Shown piece after piece: positions 40,746-50,641 of a stretch of 63,315 nt of DNA. The DNA comes from Wenzhouxiangellaceae bacterium (lineage in GTDB: Bacteria; Pseudomonadota; Gammaproteobacteria; Xanthomonadales; Wenzhouxiangellaceae), in assembly GCA_018334995.1 (NCBI GenBank), contig JAGXKW010000012.1:1-63315 (forward strand), in the 5' to 3' direction. Position 1 is the first letter of the stretch. The number at the start of each line of letters is the position of its first letter. Below the pieces are notes generated by a model. The model was not told the origin of the DNA. It saw only the letters and a program-made list of their open reading frames with translations, and made no database searches. The position numbers and the translations under genes were made by a program.

Positions 40746-43192
40746 CCACTGTTGCGCTGATAATCGTTCTGCTCCTCCCGCTGATACTTGCCTATTTCGC
40801 GGCCCCGGCCTGGCTGGCAGCGGTTTCCATGACTGTCGTTGCCGCCGTCGCCTTCTGGGCTCCGCTGCACCCGGCATTAGGCGTCGTTGCCGCACTGATC
40901 GCGCTGCCGCTGATCGTGGCCGCCATCCCGCCGCTCCGGCAGGCGCTGGTCACGAATCGGCTGTTCGACTGGTTCCGCAAGGTGTTGCCGGCGATGTCGG
41001 ATACCGAACGCGAGGCGCTGGAATCCGGTACGACCTGGTGGGATGCCGAGCTTTTCTCGGGCCGGCCGAAGTGGAAAAAGCTGATGGATAATCCCGCCCC
41101 TGCGCTGAGCCAGGAAGAGCGCGACTTCCTCGACGGGCCGGTCGAAGCGCTTTGCCGCATGGTGGACGAATGGCAGATCTACAACGACCAGGACCTGCCG
41201 CCGGCGGTCTGGGAGCACCTGAAGAAACACCGCTTTTTCAGCATGATCATTCCAAGGGAATACGGAGGGCTGGGCTTTTCGGCCCAGGGCAACGGTGCGG
41301 TGGTGACCAAGATTGCCTCGTGCAGCTCTTCGGTGGCCACCACGGTGATGGTGCCGAATTCGCTGGGTCCCGGGGAACTGCTGCACCACTTCGGCACGCC
41401 CGAACAGAAGAAACACTACCTCCCGCGGCTGGCCTCGGGCGAGGACATCCCGTGTTTTGCGCTGACCTCGCCGCTGGCCGGTTCGGACGCGGCGTCCATG
41501 CCCGACAAGGGCATCGTGTGCAAGGGCCAGTACCAGGGCAAGGAAGTGCTCGGGCTGCGGGTGTCCTGGGACAAGCGCTATATCACGCTGGCGCCGGTGG
41601 CGACGCTGGTCGGACTGGCGTTCAAGGCGTTCGATCCGGACGGCCTGCTCGGCGACCGGGAAAGCCTGGGCATCACCTGCGCATTGATCCCGGCCGACAC
41701 GCCCGGCGTCGAAACCGGCAAGCGCCACGTGCCCGGCGGGGCGCCGTTCATGAACGGCCCGACCCGCGGCGAGGATGTCTTCATCCCGATGGACTGGGTG
41801 ATCGGCGGCCAGCAGCGCGTCGGCCAGGGCTGGCCGATGCTGATGCACTGCCTTTCGGCCGGCCGCGCCATTTCGCTGCCGGCGCTTTCGGTCGCCAACG
41901 GCAAGCTGCTCAGCCAGGTCTCGGGCGCCTATGCACGCGTCCGCTACCAGTTCAAGCAGCCGATCGGCAATTTCGAGGGCATCCAGGAGCCGCTGGCCCG
42001 CATCGCCGGCGAAACCTACCGCATGGATGCCGCGCATCGAATGACGCTGGTCGCGCTGGACCAGGGAGAAAAGCCGGCCGTCCTGTCGGCCATTCTCAAG
42101 GCCAACCTGACCGAGGCCTACCGCCGACTGACGACCGACGCGATGGATATCCACGGCGGCAAGGGCATCATCATGGGGCCGCGCAACTACGTGGGCCTGA
42201 TCTACCAGTCGGTCCCGGTGGCGATCACGGTCGAAGGCGCCAATATCCTGACCCGGTCGATGATCATATTCGGCCAGGGCGCGATCCGCTGTCATCCCTG
42301 GCTGCTCAAGGAAATGACCGCGGCCACCAGCGAGGCGCCCGACGCCCGGCGTGAGTTCGACCACGCATTCTTCGGCCACGTCGGCTACACCATCGGCAAC
42401 GGCGTGCGTTCGCTGGCGCTGGGCCTGACCGGCGGGCGCCTCAGCCGCGCACCGGTCGCCGGGCCGGTCGCGCATCATTACCGTCGCATCAATCGCCTGA
42501 CCGCCAACTTCACGCTGATCGCCGACACCACGCTGCTGATGCTGGGCGGCAAGTTCAAGTTCGCCGAAAAGCTCTCGGGCCGCTTCGCCGACGCGCTGAG
42601 TCACCTCTACATGGCCTCGGCGACGCTGAAGCGCTTCGAGGACGACGGCCGGCCGGACGAAGACCTGCCGTTGGTCGAATGGGGCATCTCCGACAGTCTC
42701 CATCGCGTCGAGGAAGCCCTGCACGGCGTGCTGGCCAATTTCCCGTCGGCCGCCGCCGGCTGGCTGCTCAAGCGGATCTGCTTCCCGTTCGGCCGGGTCC
42801 ATGCCGAATCCGGCGACAGGACCGGCCGCAGCATTGCGCTGATGCTGATGAGCCGCAACGCCACGCGCGAACGCCTGACACACGACGTCTTTCGCCCAAC
42901 CGGCGGCGTCGGCACGGCTGTTGCGCTGGACGCCTTCGAGGCCGTGCTGGCCGCCGAAGAAGCCGAGCAGATCCTGGTCAACGGACTCAAGCGCCAGCCC
43001 ACGCCGGTCAATGTCGAGCAATTGACAGCCGAGGGCGTCGAAGCCGGTCTGATCGACCAGGAACAGGCCCGGATCCTGATCGAGGCACAGCGGCTTTCGG
43101 CCGAATTGATCGCGGTCGACGAGTTCGACGGCGATGCGCTGTCGCACGCGCAGTTCGGCGAAGCGGAATCGCCGCTGGCCAAGGCCAGTTAG
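40742..43192 (+). CDS. fadE: acyl-CoA dehydrogenase, FadE type
   Basis: The 816-residue protein matches E. coli-type FadE, much larger than ordinary acyl-CoA dehydrogenases. Two N-terminal membrane segments (1-65) anchor it. The catalytic core starts near WWDAELFSGRPKW; flavin and substrate blocks include IIPREYGGLGFSAQG, CFALTSPLAGSDA and DIHGGKGI. It carries out the first step of beta-oxidation. It is translationally coupled to the PsrA-like gene and followed by repeat element B, then fadN. Confidence 0.96.
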   Translation: MTTVALIIVLLLPLILAYFAAPAWLAAVSMTVVAAVAFWAPLHPALGVVAALIALPLIVAAIPPLRQALVTNRLFDWFRKVLPAMSDTEREALESGTTWWDAELFSGRPKWKKLMDNPAPALSQEERDFLDGPVEALCRMVDEWQIYNDQDLPPAVWEHLKKHRFFSMIIPREYGGLGFSAQGNGAVVTKIASCSSSVATTVMVPNSLGPGELLHHFGTPEQKKHYLPRLASGEDIPCFALTSPLAGSDAASMPDKGIVCKGQYQGKEVLGLRVSWDKRYITLAPVATLVGLAFKAFDPDGLLGDRESLGITCALIPADTPGVETGKRHVPGGAPFMNGPTRGEDVFIPMDWVIGGQQRVGQGWPMLMHCLSAGRAISLPALSVANGKLLSQVSGAYARVRYQFKQPIGNFEGIQEPLARIAGETYRMDAAHRMTLVALDQGEKPAVLSAILKANLTEAYRRLTTDAMDIHGGKGIIMGPRNYVGLIYQSVPVAITVEGANILTRSMIIFGQGAIRCHPWLLKEMTAATSEAPDARREFDHAFFGHVGYTIGNGVRSLALGLTGGRLSRAPVAGPVAHHYRRINRLTANFTLIADTTLLMLGGKFKFAEKLSGRFADALSHLYMASATLKRFEDDGRPDEDLPLVEWGISDSLHRVEEALHGVLANFPSAAAGWLLKRICFPFGRVHAESGDRTGRSIALMLMSRNATRERLTHDVFRPTGGVGTAVALDAFEAVLAAEEAEQILVNGLKRQPTPVNVEQLTAEGVEAGLIDQEQARILIEAQRLSAELIAVDEFDGDALSHAQFGEAESPLAKAS

Positions 43193-43200
43193 GACAAACT

Positions 43201-43337
43201 GCTTTCCACAGATTGCACGGATCAACCCGGATCGAACTGCAAGAGTTTCACTTTGAATTCGCTGCGATCTCGCCAACAGGCTTTTCAGACTTTTGGTCTG
43301 TGTAAATCTGCGTAATCTGTGGAGAGCCTTTGAAAGC
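43201..43337. repeat. MITE-like element B bounded by CCACAGATT inverted ends
   Basis: The left end reads CTTTCCACAGATTGCACGGA; the complement of the right end reads CTCTCCACAGATTACGCAGA. At about 137 bp this is the shortest of four copies. It lies between fadE and fadN; reading through its right end gives the false N-terminal run VCVNLRNLWRAF ahead of the true fadN start. Confidence 0.7.
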
Positions 43338-43388
43338 ACGATCGGTAGAAGACTGAAATCCAGAATCCGAAACAGGAATTCCACAACC

Positions 43389-45755
43389 ATGTCCAACAAC
43401 AGATTCATCGTCAAGAAAGCCGCGGTCCTTGGTGCCGGCGTGATGGGCGCCCAGATCGCGGCGCATCTGACCGCCGCCGGCATCCCGGTACGCTTGTTCG
43501 ACCTCCCCGCCAGGGAAGGCGGTCGCAACGACCTGATCGAGCAGTCCATTCAGCGCCTGACCAAGCTCAAGCCGCCGCCGCTGGCCGACAAGGATCTGGT
43601 CGAATTCCTGCATCCGGCCAATTTCGACGACGACGCGGCCAAACTTGCCGACTGCGACTTCATTATCGAAGCGGTCGCCGAGCGCATCGACATCAAGAAA
43701 TCGCTGTACGACAAGATCGAGCAGCATATTCAACCCGATGCGATCTTCGCCTCCAACACTTCCGGGCTTTCGATTACAGAACTGGCCAGCGTGCTTCCGA
43801 AAAAGAACCGCGCCCGCTTCTGCGGCGTGCATTTCTTCAATCCGCCGCGCTACATGCACCTGGTCGAGCTGATTCCGCATGCCGGTACCGATCCGGCGGT
43901 CATGGACCAGCTCGAAGCCTTCATCACCGAAACGCTGGGCAAGGGCGTGGTGCGGGCGATGGACACGCCGAATTTCATCGCCAACCGCGTCGGAACGTTT
44001 TCGATCCTTTCGACCGTCCACCACGCCGAACGCCTCGGCCTGGGCTTCGACACCGTGGATGCACTGACCGGTCCGGCCATTGGCCGACCCAAGTCGGCCA
44101 CGTTCAGGCTCGCCGACGTGGTCGGGCTGGACACCCTGATCAGCGTCATGACGACGATGAAGAACAAGCTCGAGGATGACCCCTGGCATGCGTATTACGA
44201 GGTGCCGTCATGGATGCGGCAGCTGGTCGACAATGGCGCACTGGGCCAGAAATCCGGCGCCGGGGTGTTCCGCAAGGAAGGCAAGACCATCCGCGTCCTC
44301 GATTCCGAATCGGGAGAATACCGAGACACGGATTACGGCCTGGACGACGAAGTCAAGCAGGTGCTGGGCATCAAGGATCCGGCCGAGAAGATGGCCGCGC
44401 TGGCCGAATCCGACCGGCCCGAACTCGAGTTCCTGTGGGCCATCCATCGCGATCTTTTCCAGTATTGCGCCGTCCACCTGGCCGGGATCGCCGACTCGGC
44501 GCGTGAAATCGACCTCGCCATGCGCTGGGGCTATGGCTGGGCGCGCGGCCCGTTCGAAATCTGGCAGGCCGCCGGCTGGAAAAAAGTCGCCGGCCTGGTC
44601 CGGCGCGATATCGAAAGCGGTGCCGCGCTGGCCGACGCCGCCCTGCCCGACTGGGTCTCGAGCGTCGACGCCGCGCACGCCGATGAAGGCTCGGTATCGG
44701 GCAGCGGCAACAACGTGCCGCGACCGGACCTGGCCGTCTATCGACGCCAATGGCAGCCGCCGCGCCTGATCGGCGAGAAGCGCGACAACGGAACCACGGT
44801 TGCAGATCTGCCCGGAGCACGCCTGTGGACGCTGGAAGACGACGTGCTGATCATTTCGCACAAGTCGAAGATGAACGTGATCGACGACGGCGTCATCGAA
44901 GGACTGAACGAGGCCGTGGAACGCGCCGAGAAGGAATTCGCCGGCATCGTCATCTGGCAACCCGAGGGGCCGTTCTCGGCCGGTGCCAACCTGAAAGCCG
45001 CCATGGAATGGGTCGAGAATGGTGAGTTCGACAAGGTCGAGAAACTGGTCGCCGACTTCCAGGATGCCAACCTGAGGCTTCGCTACGCCGCCGTGCCCAG
45101 CGTGGCCGCTGCACGCGGGCTGGCGCTGGGCGGCGGGCTGGAGCTGGCCATGCACACCAGCCGGATCGTGGCGCACCTCGAGAGCTACATGGGCCTGGTC
45201 GAGGCCGGCGTGGGCCTGCTGCCCGCCGGCGGCGGGCTGGGCACGCTTGCTTTCAGGATCCACGACCAGACCAGGGCCGGCGACAGCTATCCGTTGCTGG
45301 AGAAGCGCTTCAAGCAGGTCGCTATGGGCCAGGTGTCCGGCTCGGCAATGGAAGCCCGCGCAATGGGCTACCTCTCGGAATCCGACGCGATCGTGATGCA
45401 CGAGCACGAACTGCTGCACGCCGCGCACGGCGAGATCCGCGGCATGAACGCCGCAGGCTACCGCGCGCCGCTGCCCGGCCGCCGCATTCCGGCCGCCGGC
45501 GACGTCGGCATCGCCACGCTCAAGATGCTGCTGGCCAACATGTATGAAGGCCACTTCATCAGCGACCACGATTATGAAATCAGCGACCGCATCGCCGACA
45601 CGCTCTCCGGCGGCGCCATCGACCGCGGCACGCCGGTCGACGAGAACTGGCTGTATGCGCTGGAGCGCAAGCACTTCGTCGAGCTTGCGAAAATGAAGCC
45701 GACCCAGGAGCGGATCTTGCATATGCTCAAGACGGGTAAACCATTGCGGAATTGA
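43389..45755 (+). CDS. fadN: 3-hydroxyacyl-CoA dehydrogenase / enoyl-CoA hydratase, FadN type
   Basis: From ATG 43389 (MSNNRFIVKKAAVLGAGVMGAQIA) the protein has 788 residues. The NAD-binding dehydrogenase is at the N terminus (GAGVMGAQIAAHL, IIEAVAERIDIK, HFFNPPRYMHLVE), followed by an enoyl-CoA hydratase-like domain (KMNVIDDGVIEGL, GLALGGGLELAMH). This order is the reverse of E. coli FadB and matches Bacillus FadN in order and size. It performs the middle two beta-oxidation steps. It is followed by the thiolase, as in the Bacillus fadN-fadA pair. Confidence 0.93.
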   Translation: MSNNRFIVKKAAVLGAGVMGAQIAAHLTAAGIPVRLFDLPAREGGRNDLIEQSIQRLTKLKPPPLADKDLVEFLHPANFDDDAAKLADCDFIIEAVAERIDIKKSLYDKIEQHIQPDAIFASNTSGLSITELASVLPKKNRARFCGVHFFNPPRYMHLVELIPHAGTDPAVMDQLEAFITETLGKGVVRAMDTPNFIANRVGTFSILSTVHHAERLGLGFDTVDALTGPAIGRPKSATFRLADVVGLDTLISVMTTMKNKLEDDPWHAYYEVPSWMRQLVDNGALGQKSGAGVFRKEGKTIRVLDSESGEYRDTDYGLDDEVKQVLGIKDPAEKMAALAESDRPELEFLWAIHRDLFQYCAVHLAGIADSAREIDLAMRWGYGWARGPFEIWQAAGWKKVAGLVRRDIESGAALADAALPDWVSSVDAAHADEGSVSGSGNNVPRPDLAVYRRQWQPPRLIGEKRDNGTTVADLPGARLWTLEDDVLIISHKSKMNVIDDGVIEGLNEAVERAEKEFAGIVIWQPEGPFSAGANLKAAMEWVENGEFDKVEKLVADFQDANLRLRYAAVPSVAAARGLALGGGLELAMHTSRIVAHLESYMGLVEAGVGLLPAGGGLGTLAFRIHDQTRAGDSYPLLEKRFKQVAMGQVSGSAMEARAMGYLSESDAIVMHEHELLHAAHGEIRGMNAAGYRAPLPGRRIPAAGDVGIATLKMLLANMYEGHFISDHDYEISDRIADTLSGGAIDRGTPVDENWLYALERKHFVELAKMKPTQERILHMLKTGKPLRN

Positions 45756-45777
45756 TGTCTGGCTACTGCGCGACCCG

Positions 45778-45866
45778 CTGTCGGCGTCCGGTGGTGCTCG
45801 GATTCCTCATGGATACACATCGTCCACTGCGGATCCTGCGCGCCGGCGGCCATCGACAGCCGGCCG
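45778..45866. repeat. intergenic hairpin repeat, copy 1
   Basis: The stretch around GTCCGGTGGTGCTCGGATTC ... GGATCCTGCGCGCCGGCGGC is an imperfect inverted repeat with a loop near TACACATCG. It matches 49124-49196 closely along its length (GTCCGG.GGTGCTCG, ACACAT, CACT.CGGAT.CTGCGC.CCGGCGGCCA). It sits between fadN and fadA, inside a presumed operon. Confidence 0.7.
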
Positions 45867-45939
45867 CTCGCTACGCCAGCCAAACAATTCCAAAGCACCA
45901 GATTCGATTATTCAAAAATCTACCGACAGGAATTCAAAC

Positions 45940-47121
45940 ATGAGTGATGCATACATCGTATCCGCGGTCCGGACGCCGGTTGCCAGGGCTTTCAAGGGCG
46001 GCTTCCGCAACACCCGCCCCGACGATCTTCTCGCGCATGTCATCCGCGAAGCAATGGCCGAGGTCCCGGAGATCGATGGCTCTCAGGTCGAAGACGTGAT
46101 CGTCGGCTGCGCCATGCCCGAGGCCGAGCAGGGCATGAACGTCGCGCGCATCGGCGCACTGCTGGCGGGCCTGCCCGATACGGTGCCGGGCGTGACGGTC
46201 AACCGCTTCTGCTCTTCCGGCCTGCAGACCGTGGCCATGGCTGCCGACCGGATTCGCCTGGGCGAGGCCGACGTAATGATTGCCGGCGGTACCGAGACCA
46301 TGACCATGGTACCGATGATGGGCCATAAAGTCGCCATGAACCCGAAGGTGTTCGAAGACGACAACATCGCGATCGCCTACGGCATGGGTATTACCGCCGA
46401 GAAGGTTTCCGAGCAATACGACGTTTCGCGCGAAGATCAGGACCAGTTCGGTTACGAGAGCCATCAGAAGGCGATCGCCGCAATCGACAACTCCGAGTTC
46501 ACCGAGATTCGGCCCTACACGGTCGTCAGCCACCAGCCGGATTTCGAGTCGGGCGCGATTCGAAAAACCGAAACCGTGATCGATACCGACGAAGGCCCAA
46601 GACGCGACACCACGCCCGAGGCCCTGGCCAGGCTGCGCACCGTGTTCCGTGCCGACGGCACCGTCACTGCCGCGACAAGCTCGCAGATGTCGGACGGCGC
46701 CGGGGCCCTGATCCTGGTTTCGGAAAAAATCCTGAAGAAATACAACCTGACGCCGCTGGCCGTGTTCCGCGGCTTCTCGGTGGCAGGCGTGCCGCCGGAA
46801 ATCATGGGTATCGGGCCGATCGCGGCCATCCCGAAGGCGCTGGAACAGACCGGCATCTCGAAAAGCGACCTCGACTGGATCGAGCTCAACGAAGCCTTCG
46901 CCGCCCAGGCGCTGGCCGTCATCCGCACCACCGAGCTCGAGCCGAGCAAGGTCAACCCGCTGGGCGGCGCCATCGCGCTGGGCCATCCGCTGGGCGCGAC
47001 CGGCGCGGTGCTTTCGGCCAAACTCATCCACGGCCTGCGTCGACGCAAGCAGCAATACGGCATGGTCACGATGTGCGTCGGCACCGGCATGGGTGCGGCA
47101 GGCATCTTCGAAGCGCTGTAG
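45940..47121 (+). CDS. fadA: acetyl-CoA C-acyltransferase (3-ketoacyl-CoA thiolase)
   Basis: The 393-residue protein is a degradative thiolase with the nucleophilic Cys91 in NRFCSSGLQ, His in GHPLGATGA and the second catalytic Cys in CVGTGMGA. It cleaves 3-ketoacyl-CoA to acetyl-CoA, the last beta-oxidation step. It lies 184 bp after fadN on the same strand, with hairpin repeat copy 1 in the gap, so some transcription may read through. Length and motifs are normal. Confidence 0.96.
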   Translation: MSDAYIVSAVRTPVARAFKGGFRNTRPDDLLAHVIREAMAEVPEIDGSQVEDVIVGCAMPEAEQGMNVARIGALLAGLPDTVPGVTVNRFCSSGLQTVAMAADRIRLGEADVMIAGGTETMTMVPMMGHKVAMNPKVFEDDNIAIAYGMGITAEKVSEQYDVSREDQDQFGYESHQKAIAAIDNSEFTEIRPYTVVSHQPDFESGAIRKTETVIDTDEGPRRDTTPEALARLRTVFRADGTVTAATSSQMSDGAGALILVSEKILKKYNLTPLAVFRGFSVAGVPPEIMGIGPIAAIPKALEQTGISKSDLDWIELNEAFAAQALAVIRTTELEPSKVNPLGGAIALGHPLGATGAVLSAKLIHGLRRRKQQYGMVTMCVGTGMGAAGIFEAL

Positions 47122-47198
47122 CCTTCCGCGAATCGCACCACGACCCCCGGCATCGAAGGCGAACTCCGAGATTCGGCGGAAAAAACCTGGAAAATAAC

Positions 47199-47219
47199 GA
47201 ATGCGGCGCCGCCGCATTC
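47199..47219 (+). terminator. hairpin downstream of fadA
   Basis: GAATGCGGC-GCC-GCCGCATTC is a perfect 9-bp stem with a 3-nt loop about 78 bp after the thiolase stop. A weak T-rich run follows (ATTTCTCC), so termination is plausible but not strong. Confidence 0.5.
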
Positions 47220-47234
47220 ATTTCTCCATCCGGG

Positions 47235-47282
47235 AAAAATAAAAAAGGCGGCACGCGAGCAGAGAGAGTCCCGCGCGCCGCC
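47235..47282 (-). terminator. intrinsic terminator of the recA-recX transcript
   Basis: Read on the minus strand, GGCGGCGCGCG ... CGCGTGCCGCC forms a strong stem followed directly by TTTTTTATTTTT. It lies about 160 bp past the recX stop and is the clear end of the leftward recA-recX mRNA. Confidence 0.85.
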
Positions 47283-47404
47283 TCAAGCCCCGAAAGCCAT
47301 TGCCTCCGGGTCACCCCACCAACGGTTGCGAATCAGATTACCTGCGGACGCCGCATTTCGAATCGGAAAAAAGTGCCCGAAACGGGTAGGAAAAACGGAA
47401 ATCT

Positions 47405-47447
47405 CGTGTAGGAAAATTCCTACACGGTGTAGGAATTTTCCTACACG
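47405..47447. repeat. 43-bp perfect palindrome spanning the recX stop codon
   Basis: GTGTAGGAAAATTCCTACAC (47406-47425) is followed after one G by its exact complement (47427-47446), and C47405/G47447 extend the pairing to 21-bp arms. Each arm is itself almost a palindrome, GTGTAGGAA-NN-TTCCTACAC. The recX codons GTG TAG lie in the right arm. A further TAGGAAAAACGGAA lies just to the left (47387 on). Confidence 0.95.
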
Positions 47448-47908
47448 GCTCGGATCAGGCCGCGGAGATGCTCCGCTTCGAAGCCCCGGCGGTAGAGCGC
47501 CTGGGAACGCCTTGCTCGCTCCCGGTAATCCGGGTTCGGATCGGCATCGCCGTATTTTCGGCGATAGAAATCGGCGGCCAGCTCCGAGAAATCCACTTCC
47601 AGCGACTCGAGCGCCTCGGCCGACAGACCGGAATCGATGCCGCGCTGGGCCAGTTCTGCCAGAATGCGGCGCGGACCATAATGGCGGCCCGCACGCTGAC
47701 GGGCGAAAGATTCGGCAAAACGGCGGTCGGATTGCAGACCGGCGGCGGCCAGGTCGGAAATTACCCGACTTGCATCGCTTCCAGGCCAGCCCTTGCCGAC
47801 CAGCTTGGTTTCGAGTTCGCGCGCCGAATGCTCCCGCCGTGCCAGCAGTCGAAGCGCCGCCTCGCGCGCCTCGGCCAGCGCTGAATCCGCACCCTCCGGA
47901 GACGACAT
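47441..47908 (-). CDS. recX: regulatory protein RecX
   Basis: The 155-residue, helical, Arg-rich protein fits RecX (ALRLLARREHSARELETKLVGKG, RFAESFARQRAGRHYGPRRILAELAQRGI). RecX binds RecA filaments and restrains their activity. It begins 3 bp after the recA stop on the same strand, the usual arrangement. Its last codons fall inside the 43-bp palindrome, which is unusual. Confidence 0.95.
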   Translation of the reverse strand: MSSPEGADSALAEAREAALRLLARREHSARELETKLVGKGWPGSDASRVISDLAAAGLQSDRRFAESFARQRAGRHYGPRRILAELAQRGIDSGLSAEALESLEVDFSELAADFYRRKYGDADPNPDYRERARRSQALYRRGFEAEHLRGLIRAV

Positions 47909-47911
47909 CGA

Positions 47912-48964
<1,053 letters not shown>

Positions 48965-49007
48965 GATAGTTTCTCTCCGCCGTTGAAGGCATTCTGGTAA
49001 TGATTCG

Positions 49008-49035
49008 ATTATCTCACAGGGCGTCCGCGTGCCAA
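49008..49035 (-). promoter_or_regulatory. recA promoter
   Basis: On the minus strand TTGGCA (49035-49030), a 16-nt spacer and GATAAT (49013-49008) are followed about 44 nt later by the recA GTG. Both hexamers are near consensus. I find no E. coli-type LexA box (CTGT-N8-ACAG) or Xanthomonas-type TTAG-N6-TACTA overlapping it. Confidence 0.75.
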
Positions 49036-49053
49036 CCCGGCAACGCAACGAAG

Positions 49054-49096
49054 GGAAGATTTCCTACCCGGATTCTTCCGTTTGTCCTAGGAAACC
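49054..49096. promoter_or_regulatory. TAGGA-rich element upstream of the recA -35
   Basis: On the minus strand this reads TTTCCTAGGACAAACGGAAG, a short ATCC link, then GGGTAGGAAATCTTCCC. It contains the palindrome TCCTAGGA and closely matches the sequence at the recX end (TAGGAAAAACGGAA ... GTGTAGGAAAATTCC), in inverted orientation. Its position 20-60 bp before the -35 is suited to an activator. Confidence 0.55.
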
Positions 49097-49123
49097 GTGC
49101 CAAAAACCACCGCGCGTGCGCCT

Positions 49124-49196
49124 GACGGGGTCCGGCGGTGCTCGAAATCCCCATGTATTGACACATGCACTCCGGATTCTGCGCTCCGGCGGCCAC
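49124..49196. repeat. intergenic hairpin repeat, copy 2
   Basis: GTCCGGCGGTGCTCGAAATC ... GGATTCTGCGCTCCGGCGGC matches copy 1 at 45778-45866. It is followed at about 49201-49222 by CGGGGTCCGGGGCAGGCTG, which recurs near 53475. The 378 bp between recA and thpR (48965-49342) otherwise hold the recA promoter and the TAGGA element. Confidence 0.7.
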
Positions 49197-49342
49197 TCCC
49201 GGATCGGGGTCCGGGGCAGGCTGCGACCCGCTTGCGGCGTTTTGACACGGTTTCCTGCCTGCCGGCGGCATCATGCGCAACCCGATTTGCATTCAATTGC
49301 ATTGTAAGGACCGAATTCTCAAAACCTGATAAAGCCGCGGGA

Positions 49343-49861
49343 TCAGTCGAGGTCGAACGTCGCCAGCGGTTCATACGGCTCGCCGGGGACCGATTCGATC
49401 AGCACGAAACGGCTCACCGGCCAGGCCAGCGGCTCGATTTCGGGCAGTTCCGGGCGCCCGGAAACCTTGCGAAACAACGTGACGTGCGGCGCCCAGGGCC
49501 GGTGGTCGAACCCCAGGTCCAGCGCCTCCATGCCGGCCGTCAGGTCGGCGACCAGCGCATTGCCGGCCGCCGGCGCCTGCCCGCCCAGCCAGGCCACGCG
49601 CGCCCGCGCGAAACAGCCGAGCCGGTCGAGCACCAGGTCGAAACCCGGCGCATGCAGCCGGCGGGCGGCAGCAGTGATCTCCGGGACCCGATCCGCGCGC
49701 TGGTCGCCCAGGAACAGAAGCGTCAGGTGCAGGTTGTGATCCGGTACGCGGCGCCGCGACAGGCCTTCGATCGCTTCGCGTCGACGCACGATCCCGGCCC
49801 GGATCTGCGGCGACGGCCAGAGCGCGAAAAACAGCCTGCGACGCTTTTTGCCGCCGCTCAT
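49343..49861 (-). CDS. thpR: RNA 2',3'-cyclic phosphodiesterase (LigT-like)
   Basis: From ATG 49861 (MSGGKKRRRLFFALWPSPQIR) the product has 172 residues with the two HxTx motifs of the 2H phosphoesterase family, HLTLLFLG and HVTLFRK. It opens 2',3'-cyclic phosphates on RNA ends. Its start overlaps the pncC stop by 4 bp (ATGA), so the genes are coupled. Length is normal for ThpR. Confidence 0.93.
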   Translation of the reverse strand: MSGGKKRRRLFFALWPSPQIRAGIVRRREAIEGLSRRRVPDHNLHLTLLFLGDQRADRVPEITAAARRLHAPGFDLVLDRLGCFARARVAWLGGQAPAAGNALVADLTAGMEALDLGFDHRPWAPHVTLFRKVSGRPELPEIEPLAWPVSRFVLIESVPGEPYEPLATFDLD

Positions 49862-50355
49862 ATCCGGGTGAGCAGGCCGTCCAGCGCATGCGCCACTGTC
49901 TCGCGCCGAACCTCGTCGCGGTCGCCGGAAAACAGGCAGGTCTCCGTTTCGGGCTCGTCCTCGGGCCCGACCCAGCCGAAGCAGACCGTCCCCACCGGCT
50001 TGTCCGGCGACCCGCCCTCCGGTCCGGCGATTCCGGTGACGGCCACGGCGAAATCGGCGTGGGCGGCGTTGCGCGCGCCGCGCGCCATTTCGGCGGCAAC
50101 GATCTCGCTGACCGCGCCGTAGCGCTGAATGCTGGCCGCGCGCACGCCCAGTTCTTCCGACTTGGCGCGGTTGGAATAGGTGACCAGTCCGCGCTCGAAC
50201 CACGCGGAGCTGCCGGCCAGGTCGGTGCAGACCTTGGCGATCCAGCCGCCGGTGCAAGACTCGGCCAGCGCCAGGACCCGACCGTGCGCCTTGAGCTCGG
50301 CCGCCACGGCCGCCGCGCGCATCGCCAGGGATTCGTCGTCGCTTCGTGAATTCAT
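49858..50355 (-). CDS. pncC: nicotinamide-nucleotide amidase (CinA C-terminal type)
   Basis: From ATG 50355 (MNSRSDDESLAMRAAAVAAEL) the product has 165 residues. It shows the CinA-C signature ALAESCTGGWIA, YSNRAKSEELGV and AVTGIAGPEGGSPDKPVGTV. It hydrolyses NMN to nicotinate mononucleotide in NAD salvage. The frame is open 27 bp further upstream. It is divergent from mutS with repeat element C between; a mutS-pncC-recA-recX order is common in gammaproteobacteria, with thpR inserted here. Confidence 0.93.
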   Translation of the reverse strand: MNSRSDDESLAMRAAAVAAELKAHGRVLALAESCTGGWIAKVCTDLAGSSAWFERGLVTYSNRAKSEELGVRAASIQRYGAVSEIVAAEMARGARNAAHADFAVAVTGIAGPEGGSPDKPVGTVCFGWVGPEDEPETETCLFSGDRDEVRRETVAHALDGLLTRI

Positions 50356-50371
50356 CGCTGACCGGTTCGAA

Positions 50372-50619
50372 ACACTTTCCACAGATTACACAGGTTGACA
50401 CAGATCTTTAGACGGATGCCGCTGACTTGAATTCCACGCCGTAGCAACGTGCTTGAGGCGAACACCCTCGAGGCTTTTCGGCAGCTCAATTGGCCTGCAA
50501 GCAGGCTCCCTAAGGGAAAATTTTGCGCGCGCGTGAGGCGGTGCCGTTCATTCAAATCCAAGGGTACAGGGCAGACCACCCGTTCGACGTCAATCCGTGT
50601 AATCTGTGGTCCGCTTTCG
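50372..50619. repeat. MITE-like element C bounded by CCACAGATTACAC inverted ends
   Basis: The left end reads CTTTCCACAGATTACACAGG; the complement of the right end reads GAAAGCGGACCACAGATTACA. The interior of about 248 bp contains the small stem GCCTGCAAGCAGGC and CCCTAAGGG but no credible gene. It fills nearly the whole region between the divergent pncC and mutS, so their promoters must lie in or at its edges. Confidence 0.75.
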
Positions 50620-50641
50620 CCTCTCCAATGCTCCTTCACTG

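Noticed and set aside
40877-43549. 890-residue open frame on the minus strand
   Set aside because: Antisense of fadE and the adjacent repeat; no recognisable protein feature.
48985-49040. LexA box at the recA promoter
   Set aside because: CTGTGAGATAATCG begins like a LexA half-site but lacks the matching ACAG arm at the right distance.
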